A DNA stretch of 64,000 bases from Sporosarcina luteola (lineage in GTDB: Bacteria > Bacillota > Bacilli > Bacillales_A > Planococcaceae). A program made the translations under genes and the position numbers. The notes below the pieces were generated by a model, which ran no database searches, had not been told where the DNA came from, and saw only the letters and a program-made list of their open reading frames with translations. Positions 45,415 to 56,832 of this stretch are shown piece by piece (positions within the stretch are counted from its first letter, which is position 1; the number at the start of each line of letters is the position of its first letter). The stretch covers positions 62,001 to 126,000 of the forward strand of contig JACHLS010000004.1 in assembly GCA_014204635.1 (NCBI GenBank), written 5' to 3'.

Positions 45415-47175
45415 TTATAGAACACGCGCATGGCCATTATAGACAACGCCAGACTCGGCATCCATCGTTATATCATTGCCATGAATAATCAATTCAGTCG
45501 CTTTTTCCACTCCGACAATAACAGGAATTCCAAGACTGAGACCGACTACTGCCGCGTGGCTTGTCAGTCCGCCTTCCTCGGTGATCAAACCTGCACATTT
45601 CTCAATTGCCTGCATCATATCTTTATCCGAGGAGTTTGTTACGATTATGGCGCCTTCCGTATCGTAAGCAAGAGCTTCCTGCGCAGTATGTGCGACAACC
45701 GCCCTGCCGAACGCGACAGATTTGCCGATCCCCTGTCCGCGGGCCAGCATATCACCGATCACATGGATTTTCATCAAGTTCGTCGTCCCTGCTTCTCCAA
45801 CCGGAACGCCAGCTGTAATAATAACCACGTCACCATGTGTAACGTACTGATGTTTAACACTTTCTTCTACTGTATCCTGCAAAACTTCATCAATCGATTT
45901 CACTTTTTTGCTAATGATCGGATAGATGCCCCAAACAAGTGTCAACTTTTTAGCGCAAACAGCCGATGAGCTGACAGCGATAATCGGGCAGCCCGGACGA
46001 TACTTGGCGATCATTTTTGCTGTATGTCCGCTCTCAGTCGGTGCCAAGACTGCTTTTACTTTTAAATTGATTGCCGTATATGCGGCCGCTTGTCCAATCG
46101 CCTCTGTCATGTTGCCTTGCTTTTCACGTCTGCGCGTGGATACGACGGAGCGGTAATCGACAGCATCCTCTGTCGTGATGGCAATGCGGTCCATTGTCCG
46201 TACGGATTCGACAGGGTATAGGCCGGCAGCCGTTTCCCCCGAAAGCATGATTGCATCTGAACCATCGAGTATCGCATTGGCAACGTCACTTGCTTCGGCA
46301 CGTGTAGGACGTGGATTGCGCTGCATGGAATCTAGCATCTGGGTAGCTGTGATGACCGGCTTGCCTGCCTGATTACATTTCTCGATCATTTTTTTCTGGA
46401 CGAGCGGGACCTCTTCGGCCGGGATTTCAACACCTAAATCTCCACGCGCTACCATCAATCCGTCGGAAACTGTTAAAATTTCATCCAGATTTTCCACGCC
46501 TTCTTGGTTTTCGATTTTCGGAATGATATGGATGTCCGTTCCGTTGTTTGACTCAAGTAATTCGCGGATTTCCATGACATCGGATGCGCGGCGCACAAAT
46601 GAGGCTGCGATAAAATCAACACCTTCCGAGATGCCGAAAAGGATATCTTCTTTATCTTTCTCCGTGATGCCCGGCAATTGAACAGAAACGCCAGGTACAT
46701 TGACCCCTTTTTTATTTTTCAAAGTACCGGAATTGACGACGATTGTATGGATCAACCCTTGCTCTTTGTCTTTCCCTGTTACCTCCAATTGGATTAAACC
46801 ATCATCCAGTAGGATGGTTGAGCCTTTATCCACATCTTCAATCAATTTTTCATATGTGACGGAAAACATATCTTCATTCCCGACGACTTCTTTCATGGAA
46901 ATATCGATCGCTTTGCCTGTAATCAATTCCACTTGCCCATTCTCCATCGTATGTGTACGAATTTCCGGGCCTTTTGTATCCAATAGGATGCCGACAATTT
47001 TTCCTTTCTTATTTGCCGCTGCCCTGATGGATTGGATCCGCGCGCGATGTTCTTCGTGTGAGCCGTGCGAGAAATTCAAACGGGCCACATTCATACCTGC
47101 ATCGATTAAACTTTCAAGAGTTTCAGGAGCCTCACTTGCCGGCCCGATTGTACATACTATTTTCGTTTTTCTCAT
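45415..47175 (-). CDS. pyk: Pyruvate kinase with C-terminal PEP-utiliser domain
   Basis: 586 residues. The catalytic barrel begins [13 protein letters not shown] and holds [24 protein letters not shown] with the metal and PEP site. The allosteric C-domain follows. The last ~110 residues (about 478-586) form the extra swivelling domain with [17 protein letters not shown], as in Bacillus Pyk, though the phosphohistidine-like HAA is not used for catalysis in this class. It makes pyruvate and ATP from PEP. It starts 49 bases after pfkA and is co-transcribed. Confidence 0.97.
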   Translation of the reverse strand: MRKTKIVCTIGPASEAPETLESLIDAGMNVARLNFSHGSHEEHRARIQSIRAAANKKGKIVGILLDTKGPEIRTHTMENGQVELITGKAIDISMKEVVGNEDMFSVTYEKLIEDVDKGSTILLDDGLIQLEVTGKDKEQGLIHTIVVNSGTLKNKKGVNVPGVSVQLPGITEKDKEDILFGISEGVDFIAASFVRRASDVMEIRELLESNNGTDIHIIPKIENQEGVENLDEILTVSDGLMVARGDLGVEIPAEEVPLVQKKMIEKCNQAGKPVITATQMLDSMQRNPRPTRAEASDVANAILDGSDAIMLSGETAAGLYPVESVRTMDRIAITTEDAVDYRSVVSTRRREKQGNMTEAIGQAAAYTAINLKVKAVLAPTESGHTAKMIAKYRPGCPIIAVSSSAVCAKKLTLVWGIYPIISKKVKSIDEVLQDTVEESVKHQYVTHGDVVIITAGVPVGEAGTTNLMKIHVIGDMLARGQGIGKSVAFGRAVVAHTAQEALAYDTEGAIIVTNSSDKDMMQAIEKCAGLITEEGGLTSHAAVVGLSLGIPVIVGVEKATELIIHGNDITMDAESGVVYNGHARVL

Positions 47176-47224
47176 CTTAATTACGCCCTTTCGCTTTTAT
47201 TCCGTCGTTACGGGCAACAATGCC

Positions 47225-48202
<978 letters not shown>

Positions 48203-48217
48203 TTATGTATCAGAAAT

Positions 48218-48250
48218 AAAAAACGAAAAGATGCGGAAAGGTTCCGCATC
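48218..48250 (-). terminator. Terminator of accDA
   Basis: Minus-strand stem GATGCGGAA/TTCCGCATC followed by TTTTCGTTTTTT. Confidence 0.82.
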
Positions 48251-48255
48251 CACTC

Positions 48256-49209
48256 TTATTCAGAAAATACCCCAACATTCCTATATTTCTCATATCGGTC
48301 TTGGACTAAACTTTCTCCATCCATGCCCTTAAAAGCAGCCAAGGATTTCTCAATAGCTTCTTTGATAAATGCGGATTGGGCTTTCGGATTCCGATGTGCC
48401 CCTCCCATCACTTCAGGAACTATACCATCGATTATTCCCATTTCTTCAAGATGCGGAGCAGTAATCTTCATCGCTTCGGCCATTTGCTTCGCTAGTGAAG
48501 AATCCCGCCAAAGAATTGATGCGGCACCTTCAGGTGAAATAACGGAGCACCACGAATTCTCTAGCATTAATAAATGATTTGCTACACCGATTGCTAAGGC
48601 TCCACCACTTGCGCCTTCTCCAATTACGATGGATATGACAGGCACTTTCAACCCTGCCATTTCAATTAAATTGCGGGCGATCGCTTCACTTTGTCCGCGT
48701 TCTTCCGCTGCCTTTCCGGGGTAGGCTCCTTTTGTATCGATCAAGCAAATGATGGGTCTTTGAAACTTTTCAGCCTGCTTCATCAGCCGCAATGCTTTAC
48801 GATAGCCTTCCGGATGGGGCATGCCGAAATTTCGTTTGACGTTTTCTTTTGTATCCCGTCCACGTTGCTCACCAATAACTGTCACAGGAATTTCTCCGAA
48901 AAATGCAATGCCTCCGACAATCGCTGCATCATCACCAAATACCCGATCTCCATGCAATTCGATAAAGTCGTCAAAAATTTCGTTAATATAATCGAGCGAG
49001 GTCGGTCGTTGTGGATGTCTTGCCACTTGAACACGATCCCACGGCTCCATGTTTTCATAAATATCTTTTTCTAAATTCTTCAGCCTTGTTTTCAGCTTTT
49101 CAATTTCATCGGATAAATCCACTTCGGAAGTAGTGGTAAACTCCTCCAGCTCTTTGATCTTTTCCTGTAATTTAATGATAGGCTCTTCAAATGCCAATGT
49201 CTTACTCAT
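48256..49209 (-). CDS. accA: Acetyl-CoA carboxylase carboxyltransferase, alpha subunit
   Basis: 317 residues. The N-terminal helix begins [20 protein letters not shown], then [22 protein letters not shown] and the crotonase-fold [15 protein letters not shown]. With AccD it carboxylates acetyl-CoA to malonyl-CoA. ATG 49209 lies 8 bases inside the accD end with an AGAGGTG site, so translation is coupled and subunit supply matched. Confidence 0.98.
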   Translation of the reverse strand: MSKTLAFEEPIIKLQEKIKELEEFTTTSEVDLSDEIEKLKTRLKNLEKDIYENMEPWDRVQVARHPQRPTSLDYINEIFDDFIELHGDRVFGDDAAIVGGIAFFGEIPVTVIGEQRGRDTKENVKRNFGMPHPEGYRKALRLMKQAEKFQRPIICLIDTKGAYPGKAAEERGQSEAIARNLIEMAGLKVPVISIVIGEGASGGALAIGVANHLLMLENSWCSVISPEGAASILWRDSSLAKQMAEAMKITAPHLEEMGIIDGIVPEVMGGAHRNPKAQSAFIKEAIEKSLAAFKGMDGESLVQDRYEKYRNVGVFSE

Positions 49210-50071
49210 GAGAATACACCTCTTTCGTATGAAGTCGCACGATCTTGAATAGCGTATCTTTCATGCTTCCACGGTGGACTACCGCATCCAACTGCCCATG
49301 AGTCAATTGAAATTCCGCAGTTTGGAAATCACTCGGAAGTTTCTCCCTAACCGTCTGTTCAATCACCCGTCTGCCCGCAAATCCGATTAAAGCCTTCGGT
49401 TCGGCAAGATTGATATCCCCAACGGAAGCGAAGCTGGCCGAGACGCCGCCAGTTGTCGGATAGGTCATGACGGAAATGAATAACAGATTTCGATCCGCGT
49501 GACGTTTTAATGCAACGCTTGTTTTAGCCATCTGCATGAGCGAAAGAATCCCTTCCTGCATCCGTGCTCCGCCACTTGCCGAAAATATAATAACAGGCAA
49601 TCTTAATTCAGTCGCTTTTTCCACTACACGTGTAATCTTTTCACCGACAACCGAACCCATTGAGCCCATGCGGAAGTGGGCATCCATAATCGCGACTGCT
49701 GCTTCGCAGCCATTTATTCTTCCAATGCCAGTCAAAACCGCTTCATTCAATCCTGTTTTTTCAGCATCTGATTTTACTTTTTCAGTATAAGAAGGGAATT
49801 GTAATGGATTTTCTGTTTTCAGGTGATCGTCCATGGAAACGAAAGTTCCCTCGTCAAAAAGACATTCCACCCTCTCCCAGGCCGTCATTTTAAAATGATG
49901 ATCACATTTGGGACAGACTTTTGCTGTTTTCATCAAATCTTTTGTCAGAATAATTTCTTTGCATTCCGGACACTTTGTCATAAGACCTTCCGGTACATCG
50001 TGCTGTGCATCCTTCGATGGGATTGTAATAGATTGTTTCTTCTTGCTCTTAGTAAATAGATCGCGTATCAT
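49202..50071 (-). CDS. accD: Acetyl-CoA carboxylase carboxyltransferase, beta subunit
   Basis: 289 residues. The zinc ribbon has C34, C37, C53 and C56 (CPEC...CPKC). The crotonase fold includes [20 protein letters not shown] and [15 protein letters not shown]. It is the partner of AccA. ATG 50071 overlaps the stop of the FadR-like regulator as ATGA, so regulator, accD and accA form one coupled operon. Confidence 0.98.
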   Translation of the reverse strand: MIRDLFTKSKKKQSITIPSKDAQHDVPEGLMTKCPECKEIILTKDLMKTAKVCPKCDHHFKMTAWERVECLFDEGTFVSMDDHLKTENPLQFPSYTEKVKSDAEKTGLNEAVLTGIGRINGCEAAVAIMDAHFRMGSMGSVVGEKITRVVEKATELRLPVIIFSASGGARMQEGILSLMQMAKTSVALKRHADRNLLFISVMTYPTTGGVSASFASVGDINLAEPKALIGFAGRRVIEQTVREKLPSDFQTAEFQLTHGQLDAVVHRGSMKDTLFKIVRLHTKEVYSHE

Positions 50072-50715
50072 TCCATTCTCTCCCCTTCAATTCGTTCAAT
50101 CCATTGTCGATAGACTGGCAATGCAAGGCTTTTATCGCCTTTCATCAGATGAAAGAGGAACTGTCCGACCAGTTGATTTTCTTCCTTCGACATCTTTACA
50201 TCCAATGGAATTTTGCTATATTGTTTCAATAAAAACCAGATTTTTAACGACAGGCGATTTTCCGTCGCCACGATCATTTCTCGAATGATATCTTCCCGCC
50301 TGACAGCGCCTTCCGTTTGCAGCTTTACAAGAAAACCATCCCAAACGGGCAGCTGGCGCAATGACGGTTCCTCACAAATGACAGACACAGCTGCCTCCTC
50401 GTGAATCATTCGTGTGCGATTCACATCCAGTTGAGAATTCGGCTGCTGCATGATGAATGTGGAAAGGACCTCGACTAATTGGTGTCTTTTAAAATCGGTA
50501 AGAAAAGTCCCTTCGCCTCGCCGGGTTTCAATCAAACCAAGCAATTCAAGGCTGCGTAAAGCTTCGCGGACGGTCGATCTGCCCACTTGAAGCGTTTCAG
50601 CCAGCACCCGTTCCGATGGCAATTTCCCGCCAGCCTTAATGCCTTCTTTTTTAATCAATAAACGCAACTCGCCTACTATCTCGAGGAACATTTTCGTCTG
50701 TTTAGGATTTTGCAT
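50068..50715 (-). CDS. FadR-subfamily GntR repressor coupled to accDA
   Basis: 215 residues. The winged helix (about 10-75) reads [20 protein letters not shown], then [21 protein letters not shown]. The C-terminal all-helical effector domain resembles the FCD/FadR class in outline but I see no clear metal-ligand set. ATG 50715 follows AAGGGG with 8-base spacing; the longer frame includes the operator. Its position before accDA and an operator of FadR type at its own promoter argue that it controls fatty-acid initiation, perhaps sensing an acyl-CoA or a central metabolite. The ligand is inference. Confidence 0.88.
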   Translation of the reverse strand: MQNPKQTKMFLEIVGELRLLIKKEGIKAGGKLPSERVLAETLQVGRSTVREALRSLELLGLIETRRGEGTFLTDFKRHQLVEVLSTFIMQQPNSQLDVNRTRMIHEEAAVSVICEEPSLRQLPVWDGFLVKLQTEGAVRREDIIREMIVATENRLSLKIWFLLKQYSKIPLDVKMSKEENQLVGQFLFHLMKGDKSLALPVYRQWIERIEGERME

Positions 50716-50748
50716 TCGAAAACCCCTTCGGATTACCAATGATGAAAA

Positions 50749-50763
50749 AGTGGTCAGACCACT
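50749..50763. promoter_or_regulatory. FadR-type operator upstream of regulator-accDA
   Basis: AGTGGTCAGACCACT is a 15-base palindrome with perfect 7-base arms. It contains TGGTnnnACCA, the hallmark of FadR-subfamily GntR operators. It sits just downstream of the predicted -10 box, at about +3 to +17, the place for repression by road-block. Confidence 0.7.
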
Positions 50764-50773
50764 ACTACTCAAT

Positions 50774-50802
50774 AGGATACAGAAATTAGGCTTATTCGTA
50801 AA
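50774..50802 (-). promoter_or_regulatory. Promoter of the regulator-accD-accA operon
   Basis: Minus-strand -35 TTTACG (50797-50802), 17-base spacer and -10 TATCCT (50774-50779), each four of six to consensus. Confidence 0.5.
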
Positions 50803-50898
50803 GGGATAATGGAAAATTCGAGAGAAAGCATGGCGAGGCATGGAGCAAGAAAAGAAACAGACGAAGAGACGGATCCCTTCATCTGCTTCTTTTTGAAC

Positions 50899-53800
50899 TT
50901 ATCCAAGCTTCTTCACGGACTGGACGAGGACTTGCGGCTGGCCGTGACGATGTTCAATCGTACCTTCCAACTGTAGCAATGATAATTCCTCGAGCAGCTT
51001 GCTGAACGATGCGTATTGTTTGGGAAAGCAAGTGCAAGAGATCTCCCCCGATTCATCCTGCAATTTCAAAAAGGCCATCGCCTCTCCTTTTTTTGTCCGG
51101 ATTCGTTTCACGTCTATTAATAGACCAGCTATGTTTACAAAGGTCTTTTCTTTTATCCCTGCGACCAATCCAATATCTGTCACCCGGCTGCTAATCGTCT
51201 TTTTTAATTCTGTAGCTGGATGCTCAGACAAATAAAACCCAAGCACTTCTCTTTCACTTTCCAATTTCATCATCATCGGCATCGTACCAGCAGGTGTATA
51301 TTTCGGATTGGCGATAGAAAAAATAACATCTTGCAGCAAATCATCCCCTTCAGGACTGACAAAAACGGCATGATTTTTTGCCGCTTCAATGGAGGCCAGC
51401 AACACAGCACGATTTTCTCCAAACTCATCCAACGCTCCTGCTTGAATCAATGGTCGGATGGACTTTTCCTGAAATGAGGAGCCTCCGATGGATGCAGCCA
51501 TGTCAAACAGCGTTTTCCATCTCCCTGCAGTTCTCCTTGCATGGCGAAGAGCGTCGTAAAAAGTCGGTGTTACGCCTTTGACCGCTCCAAGACCGATCCG
51601 CACTGCCCCTTTTTCCACCGTATGCATGTATTTGCTTTTCGATACGGAAGGAGGAAGTATAGAAATGCCATGGTCTTTCATTTCTCTGATAAGTTCCATT
51701 ATCTTCTCCTGGTTTCCAGTTGCCATAGATAATAGGGCAGCATAGAAATAGGAGGTATAATTGGCTTTCAGGTAGGCGAGTTGATAAGAAATCAAGGAAT
51801 ACGCGACAGCATGGCTCTTTGGAAAACCGTAGTCAGCAAACTTAACGATCAAATCATAGATTTCTGCTGCCGAGCGTTCAGGTACTTGATTGGAAACAGC
51901 ACTTTGGATGAAATGCAATCGTTCCTGCTGAAGAATCTCTCGCTTTTTTTTGCTGATCGCTCTTCGAAGCAAATCAGCTTCCGCCATGGAGAAACCTGCA
52001 ACCTGTACAGCAATTTGCATAATCTGTTCCTGATAGACAATGATGCCGTACGTTTCCTGCAAGACCGGCTCCAATAAGGGGTGAATATATTCTACCTGCT
52101 CTGTTCCCTTCTTTCGCCTGCTGTACAAGGGTATGTTCTCCATCGGGCCAGGCCGGTATAAAGCATTAATGGCATATAAATCCTCAAATCGCGTTGGAGA
52201 AATCAGCCGAAGGGCATCCCGCATCCCACCGGATTCAAATTGGAAAACGCCTGTCATATCCCCTTTTTGAAACAACTCGAACGTCTTTTTATCTGTAAGG
52301 GGAATCGCACCAAAATCGATCCTTTGCCCCGTGTCATACTCGATCATCGAGCGGATGCGATCCATCAGTGTTAAATTCCGCAAGCCCAAAAAATCCATCT
52401 TAAGCAAGCCTTGTTCTTCTACATCTCCCATTGCCCACTGGGTTAAATAAATGTTTTCACCGCCGCTTTGTACTGGTACAGTCTCAACAAGGGGCGTCGG
52501 AGAAAGAACGACTCCCGCCGCGTGGGTTGAAGCGTTGCGTGGAAGTCCTTCAAGAGATACGGCGGCAGCGAGCCATTTCTCCCGTGTTTGATCAATGGCA
52601 AGCCACTTTTGCAAAGCGGTTGACTTCGACACAATCTCGGACAATCTTCTCCCTTGCCCATCTTGAATTTCCCTAGACAAGAATGCCATTTCCTCATTGG
52701 AGAAATCAAAAACGCGCGCCACATTCCGGGCGACTGATTTTGCCGAGAGGGTTCCGAATGTAATAATTTGCGCCACATGGTGCTTTCCATATTTCCGGGC
52801 GACGTATTCAATGACTTCCGAACGTCGATGATCTGCAAAGTCAATGTCGATATCCGGCATGGTGACCCGGCCCGGATTTAAGAAACGTTCAAAAATTAGT
52901 CCATACTTGATTGGATCGACATCAGTAATGCCAAGAGAAAAGGCTGCCAACGAGCCAGCAGAAGACCCACGGCCCGGCCCAGTTAAAATGCCTTCCTCCT
53001 TTGCATAGCGCATAAAATCTTCAACAATCAAAAAGTAATCCGAAAACCCCATGTTTGCAATGATTCCCAGCTCATATTCCAGCCGCACCTTATAGTCTTT
53101 TGCTGGTTCTCCTAGACGGGCTCTAAGACCGTCCGAACACCGCTTTTCCAGCAAGGTCCTGGCCGTTTCACCTTCAGGCACAGGATAGACAGGCATGAGT
53201 GGTCGGCTCGGCGGTAACTCCGCATTACAGGACAACAATAACTCTGATGTCGTCTCTAACCAGTCCGGCCGGTCTGCAAACCATGCCTTCCATTCTTCTT
53301 CTGCCGGTAGGTAGGCGGACTCATACGTAAACTTGGGTCTCATCGGATCATTTAATTTATAGCCGAATCGAATAGCCTCTGCGACTTCATAAGAAAACCG
53401 ATCTTCCTTGCGGATGAACCGTGCCTCATGGCAAGCAGCTATCGGAAGTCCCAGGTCCTTCGCCAGTTCCACCCGTTCCTCCTCAGCTGGATGGCGGATC
53501 CCCCCCGGCCTGCTGATTCCGATACATACGCTTGATGGGGAGCAGGCTGCCTGGATAGCTTGTAAATTCGTCTTTAGCTTCTCTCCATCCCATGATGATT
53601 CGGTAACAGGGCATACGACGATACATCCCGAGCTATAAGCATGCAGCCACTTTAAAGGCAATGTCTCCTCCTGGCGAATGGATACGGCGCTGCTGATCTT
53701 TAATAAATTCCGGTAACCTCCGTCGTCCTTCGCATAAATATAGAGAGGAACCATTTCTTTCTCCGACAGCTCGAGCTGGATGGATAACCCAAGAACGGGA

Positions 53801-53976
53801 TGGATGCCACACTCTTTTATTGCCTTATAAAAGGCTCTGCTTCCATACATTTTTGAGTTCACTAGTCCGATTGCGACTGCGCCTCTTTCCTTAAGAAGCG
53901 GAAGAAGTTCTGGCAGTTTGATGATCCCCCGCAATAAATCGGCGCCTGTGACGAGTTGAGGATAGACGAGCGCCAT
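50899..53976 (-). CDS. dnaE: DNA polymerase III alpha subunit, DnaE type
   Basis: 1025 residues, the short DnaE class that extends lagging-strand primers in Firmicutes. The N-terminal PHP domain is degenerate: the usual HxH and TDH metal motifs read YPQLVTGAD and GLVNSKMYG. Catalytic acidic residues of the C-family palm are in MPDIDIDFADHRR, and ILTGPGRGSSAGSL and DLLRRAISKKKRE follow. The helix-hairpin-helix and C-terminal OB-fold (VNIAGLLIDVKRIRTKKGEAM) are present. ATG 53976 follows AGGGGAT. It lies directly after nrnA (21 bases). Confidence 0.96.
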   Translation of the reverse strand: MALVYPQLVTGADLLRGIIKLPELLPLLKERGAVAIGLVNSKMYGSRAFYKAIKECGIHPVLGLSIQLELSEKEMVPLYIYAKDDGGYRNLLKISSAVSIRQEETLPLKWLHAYSSGCIVVCPVTESSWDGEKLKTNLQAIQAACSPSSVCIGISRPGGIRHPAEEERVELAKDLGLPIAACHEARFIRKEDRFSYEVAEAIRFGYKLNDPMRPKFTYESAYLPAEEEWKAWFADRPDWLETTSELLLSCNAELPPSRPLMPVYPVPEGETARTLLEKRCSDGLRARLGEPAKDYKVRLEYELGIIANMGFSDYFLIVEDFMRYAKEEGILTGPGRGSSAGSLAAFSLGITDVDPIKYGLIFERFLNPGRVTMPDIDIDFADHRRSEVIEYVARKYGKHHVAQIITFGTLSAKSVARNVARVFDFSNEEMAFLSREIQDGQGRRLSEIVSKSTALQKWLAIDQTREKWLAAAVSLEGLPRNASTHAAGVVLSPTPLVETVPVQSGGENIYLTQWAMGDVEEQGLLKMDFLGLRNLTLMDRIRSMIEYDTGQRIDFGAIPLTDKKTFELFQKGDMTGVFQFESGGMRDALRLISPTRFEDLYAINALYRPGPMENIPLYSRRKKGTEQVEYIHPLLEPVLQETYGIIVYQEQIMQIAVQVAGFSMAEADLLRRAISKKKREILQQERLHFIQSAVSNQVPERSAAEIYDLIVKFADYGFPKSHAVAYSLISYQLAYLKANYTSYFYAALLSMATGNQEKIMELIREMKDHGISILPPSVSKSKYMHTVEKGAVRIGLGAVKGVTPTFYDALRHARRTAGRWKTLFDMAASIGGSSFQEKSIRPLIQAGALDEFGENRAVLLASIEAAKNHAVFVSPEGDDLLQDVIFSIANPKYTPAGTMPMMMKLESEREVLGFYLSEHPATELKKTISSRVTDIGLVAGIKEKTFVNIAGLLIDVKRIRTKKGEAMAFLKLQDESGEISCTCFPKQYASFSKLLEELSLLQLEGTIEHRHGQPQVLVQSVKKLG

Positions 53977-53997
53977 GTAAAATCCCCTCTCCCTCTA

Positions 53998-54939
53998 CTA
54001 GATACTTGCACATAAATCCTTTAACTTTGCGATCACTTCGTCAGCTTCCTTCCAAGAATAAACGGAAGCTCCTGCGGCCAACGGATGGCCGCCTCCCCCA
54101 TATTCAGCCGCCAGCGTGTTAATGATTGGTCCTTTGGAACGTAGACGGACACGAATTTGATCGTCCTCTTCCACGAAGATCACCCAGGCGCAAATCCCTT
54201 TTACATTACCGAGCGAGCCGACAAGCTGGGACGATTCCGCAACGGACACATCAAATCTCTCCAATATTTCTTTTGTTATTTTGAGATAAGCTGAGCCATT
54301 TTCATCTATATTAAAATTCTGATACATATATCCTTGCAAGTGTAAAATCGAACGCTTCACTTCATACATATCAGCAAATAATTTTGTCCGGTCAAAATCT
54401 GATGTGATCAATTGGCTGGCCACTTCAAATGTTCTGTTCGTCGCACTCGGGAAGATGAATCTGCCTGTATCACCGACAATGCCGGCAAACAGTAGACGGG
54501 CTGCCTCATCCGGCATATGCCAACCGAATGTTTCCTCTCCTGTTTTAAAAAGTTCATAGATCATTTCAGAGGTTGAACTCGCTGAAGTATCCACCCAGCG
54601 TAGATCACCGTAAGGATCCACATCAGGATGATGATCGATTTTTAGTAAGAAGGCGCCCTCCTTGTAATGTTCTGCATCGATCCGTTCTGTATTGCCTGTA
54701 TCCGTCACAATAACAAGAGCGCCTTTGTAGTCACTCTCAACCACAGTATCCTGAACAGCCAAATATGTAAGAAGCTCGTCATGCGTACCCGCAGCAAACA
54801 CTTTTTTGTCAGGATAATTAGCTTCAAGCAAAGTTTTCAATCCAACCTGCGAACCGTAGGCATCCGGATCAGGCCGAACATGGCGGTGAATGATGATCGT
54901 ATCGTAATTTTCAATTGTGTCAATGATTTGTCGTTTCAA
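53998..54939 (-). CDS. nrnA: Bifunctional oligoribonuclease / pAp phosphatase NrnA
   Basis: 313 residues of the DHH/DHHA1 family. Metal motifs are HRHVRPDPDAYGSQ near residue 18 and KIDHHPDVDPYGD near 99; the DHHA1 domain ends with RSKGPIINTLAAEYGGGGHPLAAGAS. It degrades nanoRNA and 3'-phosphoadenosine 5'-phosphate. TTG 54939 is the start with GGGAGGG upstream. It is divergent from ytpI and upstream of dnaE on the same strand. Confidence 0.95.
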   Translation of the reverse strand: MKRQIIDTIENYDTIIIHRHVRPDPDAYGSQVGLKTLLEANYPDKKVFAAGTHDELLTYLAVQDTVVESDYKGALVIVTDTGNTERIDAEHYKEGAFLLKIDHHPDVDPYGDLRWVDTSASSTSEMIYELFKTGEETFGWHMPDEAARLLFAGIVGDTGRFIFPSATNRTFEVASQLITSDFDRTKLFADMYEVKRSILHLQGYMYQNFNIDENGSAYLKITKEILERFDVSVAESSQLVGSLGNVKGICAWVIFVEEDDQIRVRLRSKGPIINTLAAEYGGGGHPLAAGASVYSWKEADEVIAKLKDLCASI

Positions 54940-55030
54940 AACAGGTCCCTCCCAAATCGATAATTTCTATTCGCATTCCCTTTTGAAAGCCGCTACAATA
55001 GAAGAAGTTCTTTACTGGAGGGCTTTTGAT

Positions 55031-55351
55031 ATGAAAACAATAAATTTCTTTCTTGTCTTCTTCATCGTGGCGTCGGGGGTTTTCTATTTTTACTTTAAAA
55101 CCCGCCAATTTCGGACAAGTCACGTTTTTCCGATACGGAAGAAGATGTTCGCTAGCAAAGCCGGATCATTTCTTGGGGGCTTGCTGTTCTTTTTCGGTGT
55201 AAATCAGTTACTGCTGTTTCAAGGTATCGCCACATATGTCGTAGCGGCCATTTTTATCCTTTTCGGGCTTTATATTATCATGTTTAATTGGAAGGCAACG
55301 AAGCATTACCAGCAGTTCGTTGATGAAGAAGCAAAGCTAAACGAAAACTGA
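55031..55351 (+). CDS. ytpI: YtpI family membrane protein
   Basis: 106 residues with three membrane segments (about 3-20, 44-62 and 66-86) and a charged C-terminal tail. The loop HVFPIRKKMFASKAGSFLGG is typical of YtpI. The function is unknown. ATG 55031 follows GGAGG; the longer frame from 54917 runs through the nrnA promoter region. Position between nrnA and ytoI is as in B. subtilis. Confidence 0.87.
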   Translation: MKTINFFLVFFIVASGVFYFYFKTRQFRTSHVFPIRKKMFASKAGSFLGGLLFFFGVNQLLLFQGIATYVVAAIFILFGLYIIMFNWKATKHYQQFVDEEAKLNEN

Positions 55352-55373
55352 TGCAGACAGTAGCATCAGTTTT

Positions 55374-56681
55374 TTATCTTTCAAACAACTGGTACATAAT
55401 CATTGCCTTTGCAACCAATTCTCCATCTGACAGCAAATCAAAATCGACTTTGACAAACCGCCTGCTCATATGAAGAATCCGCGGTTTGACGACAACAGTA
55501 CTGCCTAATTGAACATGCTTAATGAAGTAGATCGTCATATTTTCCGGAACGCTTTCCCCGCGCTTTTTCATTTTGATTGACCGATTCCCGACTTCTGTCA
55601 ATAAAGTCGTCAATGCACCATAAGATAAGGAGCCAAATTGGTTTGTCATTTGCGGCGCGACGACAAATTCGATTGTTTGGGGATCGTCCGCTACGGCTTT
55701 CATCTGATTTATGACAATATCATCAATTTTTTCGCCTTGCTGAGGTTGACGCTGTGTCATCTGCAATGCTTTTAACACATCCTGCCGGCTGATGATGCCT
55801 TCTAACATTCCCGAGTCACTCACAACAGGCATCAGGTCAATTCCTTCCCAAATCATGCTGTGGCCCGCGGATGCAACGCTTGTTTTCCCAGTTGCTGTAA
55901 TAGGATGCGTCGTCATCACCTTTTCAATCAAATCAAGTTCCGACTTGCCAACCGCATCACGGGACGTGACGATTCCGACGACCTTTCCGTTTTTTTCTAT
56001 TACCGGATAGCCTGAATGAGTGGTGGTCCTATTCACTTCATTAAAATGGCCGACCGTATCTTTTGGGGCAAAGGTGATTGTCTCATTTAACGGTGTCAAG
56101 ATATCTTCAACAAGCAAAATCTCCTTTTCAATCAACTGATCATAAATAGCTCTATTCAACATTGTAGCAACAGTGAAGCTATCGTAACTCGAAGAGATAA
56201 TCGGCAGATTCAATTCATCCGCCAACTTTTTAATGTCCTCGGCAGCATCAAATCCTCCAGTCACAAGAATGGCGGCACCTGCCCGTAATGCCAGTTCATG
56301 AGCCCTCTGCCTGTTTCCCACAATGAGCAGACTGCCAGCATCAATATACCGTCTCATGTCCTCGAGCTGCATCGCTCCGATAAGAAACTTTGTTAATGTC
56401 TTATGTAAACCGCCCCGCCCTCCAAGAACAACTCCGTCTACAATGTTGACTACTTCGGCATATGTCAGTCTTTCAATGTTTTCCTTCTTCTTCTTTTCAA
56501 TCCGGATCGTGCCGACACGTTCAATCGTATTGACCAGTTTTTGATTTTCCGCTTCTTTGATTGCTCGATAAGCTGTCCCTTCGCTAACAGAAAGAGCTTT
56601 AGCCACTTGGCGGACAGATATTTTTTCACCAACAGCAAGCCCTTCAATATATCGAAGGATCAATTCGTGTTTTGTCGACAT
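55374..56681 (-). CDS. ytoI: YtoI: HTH, DRTGG, CBS-pair and hotdog domain protein
   Basis: 435 residues. Domains in order: N-terminal winged helix (about 1-65, SVRQVAKALSVSEGTAYRAI), DRTGG domain (about 70-185), two CBS repeats (about 190-310, with SRDAVGKSELD and ISRQDVLKAL) and a thioesterase-like hotdog domain (about 325-435, MTNQFGSLSYGALTTLL). The CBS pair should bind an adenine nucleotide and the HTH suggests DNA binding. Target and ligand are unknown. ATG 56681 follows AAAAGGTGA. It is convergent with ytpI. Confidence 0.9.
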   Translation of the reverse strand: MSTKHELILRYIEGLAVGEKISVRQVAKALSVSEGTAYRAIKEAENQKLVNTIERVGTIRIEKKKKENIERLTYAEVVNIVDGVVLGGRGGLHKTLTKFLIGAMQLEDMRRYIDAGSLLIVGNRQRAHELALRAGAAILVTGGFDAAEDIKKLADELNLPIISSSYDSFTVATMLNRAIYDQLIEKEILLVEDILTPLNETITFAPKDTVGHFNEVNRTTTHSGYPVIEKNGKVVGIVTSRDAVGKSELDLIEKVMTTHPITATGKTSVASAGHSMIWEGIDLMPVVSDSGMLEGIISRQDVLKALQMTQRQPQQGEKIDDIVINQMKAVADDPQTIEFVVAPQMTNQFGSLSYGALTTLLTEVGNRSIKMKKRGESVPENMTIYFIKHVQLGSTVVVKPRILHMSRRFVKVDFDLLSDGELVAKAMIMYQLFER

Positions 56682-56832
56682 CTTTTCACCTTTTTTCTCT
56701 AAATGCATATAGCCATTTTATCATATCCCACTTAGAATAGCGCATGGGACATTGTTTGATGGTTTAAATCTCATAACTGACAAGAAAAGCAAAACGGTAC
56801 AGCCCAAGAAATGAGCCATACCGTTGGTGGGA

